From: Bacteroidales bacterium
Lineage (GTDB): Bacteria; Bacteroidota; Bacteroidia; Bacteroidales; ML635J-15
Direction: 5' to 3'
Length of the DNA: 5,323 bases
NCBI GenBank assembly: GCA_028696755.1
Contig: JAQVGK010000275.1
Coordinates: forward strand, 1 to 5,323
In this document: in pieces, positions 4,779 to 5,323 of the stretch
Layout of the letters: the number at the start of each line of letters is the position of its first letter
Numbering within the stretch: position 1 is the stretch's first letter
The notes under the pieces: generated by a model
Told to the model about the DNA's origin: nothing
What the model saw: only the letters and a program-made list of their open reading frames with translations
Databases searched by the model: none
Made by a program: the position numbers and the translations under genes

Positions 4779-5323
4779 ATGAGTATTATCGGATCAAGAA
4801 CAGAAAAAAATCTATTAAAATCTTTTGCTGGCGAATCGCAAGCACGCAATCGTTACACTATGTTTGCAAAAGTCGCTCAGAAAGAAGGATATGAGCAAAT
4901 TGCAGCCTTGTTTTTAGAAACTGCAGAGCAGGAATTGCAGCATGCTAAAGTATTTTTCGGATATTTAGAAAGTGGCGAAGCTTTGGAAATTGCAGCAATG
5001 TATCCAGCAGGTAAAGTTGGTACTACTGCCGAAAATCTAAAAGCTGCTGCAATGGGCGAACATGAGGAATGGGCTGATCTTTATCCAGAGTTTGCAAAAA
5101 TTGCTGAAGAAGAAGGCTTTAAAGATGTTGCTGTTTCGTACAAAATGATTGCTAAGGTCGAAGCCGAACACGAAAAACGTTATCTTAAACTTCTCGAGAA
5201 TGTCGAAAATAATAAGGTTTTTGAGAAAGGAGAGGATGTTGAATGGATGTGCCGCAAATGTGGATATGTGCACAAAGGTAAAAAAGCATTAAAGAATTGT
5301 CCTGCATGCAAACACCCAGAGGC
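4779..5323 (+). CDS. rbr: Rubrerythrin (3' truncated by the window end)
   Basis: This frame encodes a rubrerythrin that reduces hydrogen peroxide to water in the cytoplasm of anaerobes using electrons passed through its rubredoxin-like domain. It begins MSIIGSRTEKNLLKSFAGES at the ATG at 4779. The N-terminal di-iron four-helix domain shows Glu19 (AGESQARNRY), Glu52-x2-His55 (EQELQHAK), Glu94 and Glu97 (GEHEEW), and Glu128-x2-His131 (EAEHEKRY). The C-terminal rubredoxin domain has Cys158-x2-Cys161 (CRKCGYVH) and Cys174-x2-Cys177 (CPACKHP), the spacing of classical rubrerythrin. 181 complete codons are visible. Family length of about 190 implies only some 10 residues are cut off. It follows the NimA-like gene by 31 nt and is probably co-transcribed with it, opposite ftnA. 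Together with ferritin this is a typical anaerobe iron/peroxide defence set. Confidence 0.96.
   Translation, partial: MSIIGSRTEKNLLKSFAGESQARNRYTMFAKVAQKEGYEQIAALFLETAEQELQHAKVFFGYLESGEALEIAAMYPAGKVGTTAENLKAAAMGEHEEWADLYPEFAKIAEEEGFKDVAVSYKMIAKVEAEHEKRYLKLLENVENNKVFEKGEDVEWMCRKCGYVHKGKKALKNCPACKHPE

Noticed and set aside
5037..5273. Open frame of 78 codons on the minus strand
   Set aside because: It lies wholly antisense to the rubrerythrin frame, whose iron ligands and rubredoxin cysteines are intact; the Phe-rich product is typical of a shadow frame.
1..5323. CRISPR arrays, tRNA genes, insertion sequences or phage attachment sites
   Set aside because: No regularly spaced direct repeats, cloverleaf-like segments, transposase fragments or terminal inverted repeats were seen; nearly all DNA is explained by conserved genes.

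Overview
The window looks like a chromosomal segment of an anaerobic, low-GC member of the Bacteroidetes, probably of the Bacteroidales type. This is an inference from several features: AT-rich intergenic DNA, start codons without clear Shine-Dalgarno sequences, promoter candidates resembling the Bacteroidetes TTG / TAnnTTTG pattern, and an anaerobe-type gene set ([FeFe]-hydrogenase maturase, rubrerythrin, FtnA ferritin, NimA-like flavoprotein). No rRNA or other phylogenetic marker is present, so the assignment is tentative.

Layout. (1) Positions 2-682 (+) hold the C-terminal 226 residues of an FAD-dependent oxidoreductase of the DAO/glycine oxidase fold. (2) A strong hairpin terminator at 687-717 sits between this gene and the convergent minus-strand operon. 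(3) Positions 3539 down to 742 (-) form a tight five-gene operon: hydG, two tandem TM1266-like ACT-fold genes, and two tandem Rrf2 regulators. Junctions are 1 nt, 0 nt, 5 nt and a 4-nt ATGA overlap. (4) Positions 3540-3645 hold the hydG promoter, with two interleaved inverted repeats around the candidate -33/-7 elements. (5) Positions 4187 down to 3693 (-) encode a canonical FtnA ferritin with its own terminator (3646-3678). (6) Divergent from it are a NimA-like / PNPOx-fold flavoprotein (4286-4747, +) and, 31 nt downstream, a rubrerythrin (4779 to the window end, +) that lacks only its extreme C terminus.

How the genes fit together. HydG cleaves tyrosine to supply the CO and cyanide ligands of the H-cluster, an oxygen-sensitive and iron-demanding process. 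The genes behind it encode two kinds of putative regulator, each in two copies. One Rrf2 keeps a four-cysteine set suitable for an Fe-S cluster and the other has largely lost it. The neighbouring ferritin, flavoprotein and rubrerythrin fit iron storage and peroxide/oxygen defence. Overall this reads as an H-cluster maturation and iron/redox homeostasis locus. The unusual parts are the doubled regulators and the interleaved repeats at the hydG promoter. Neither hydE, hydF nor a hydrogenase structural gene lies in the window.
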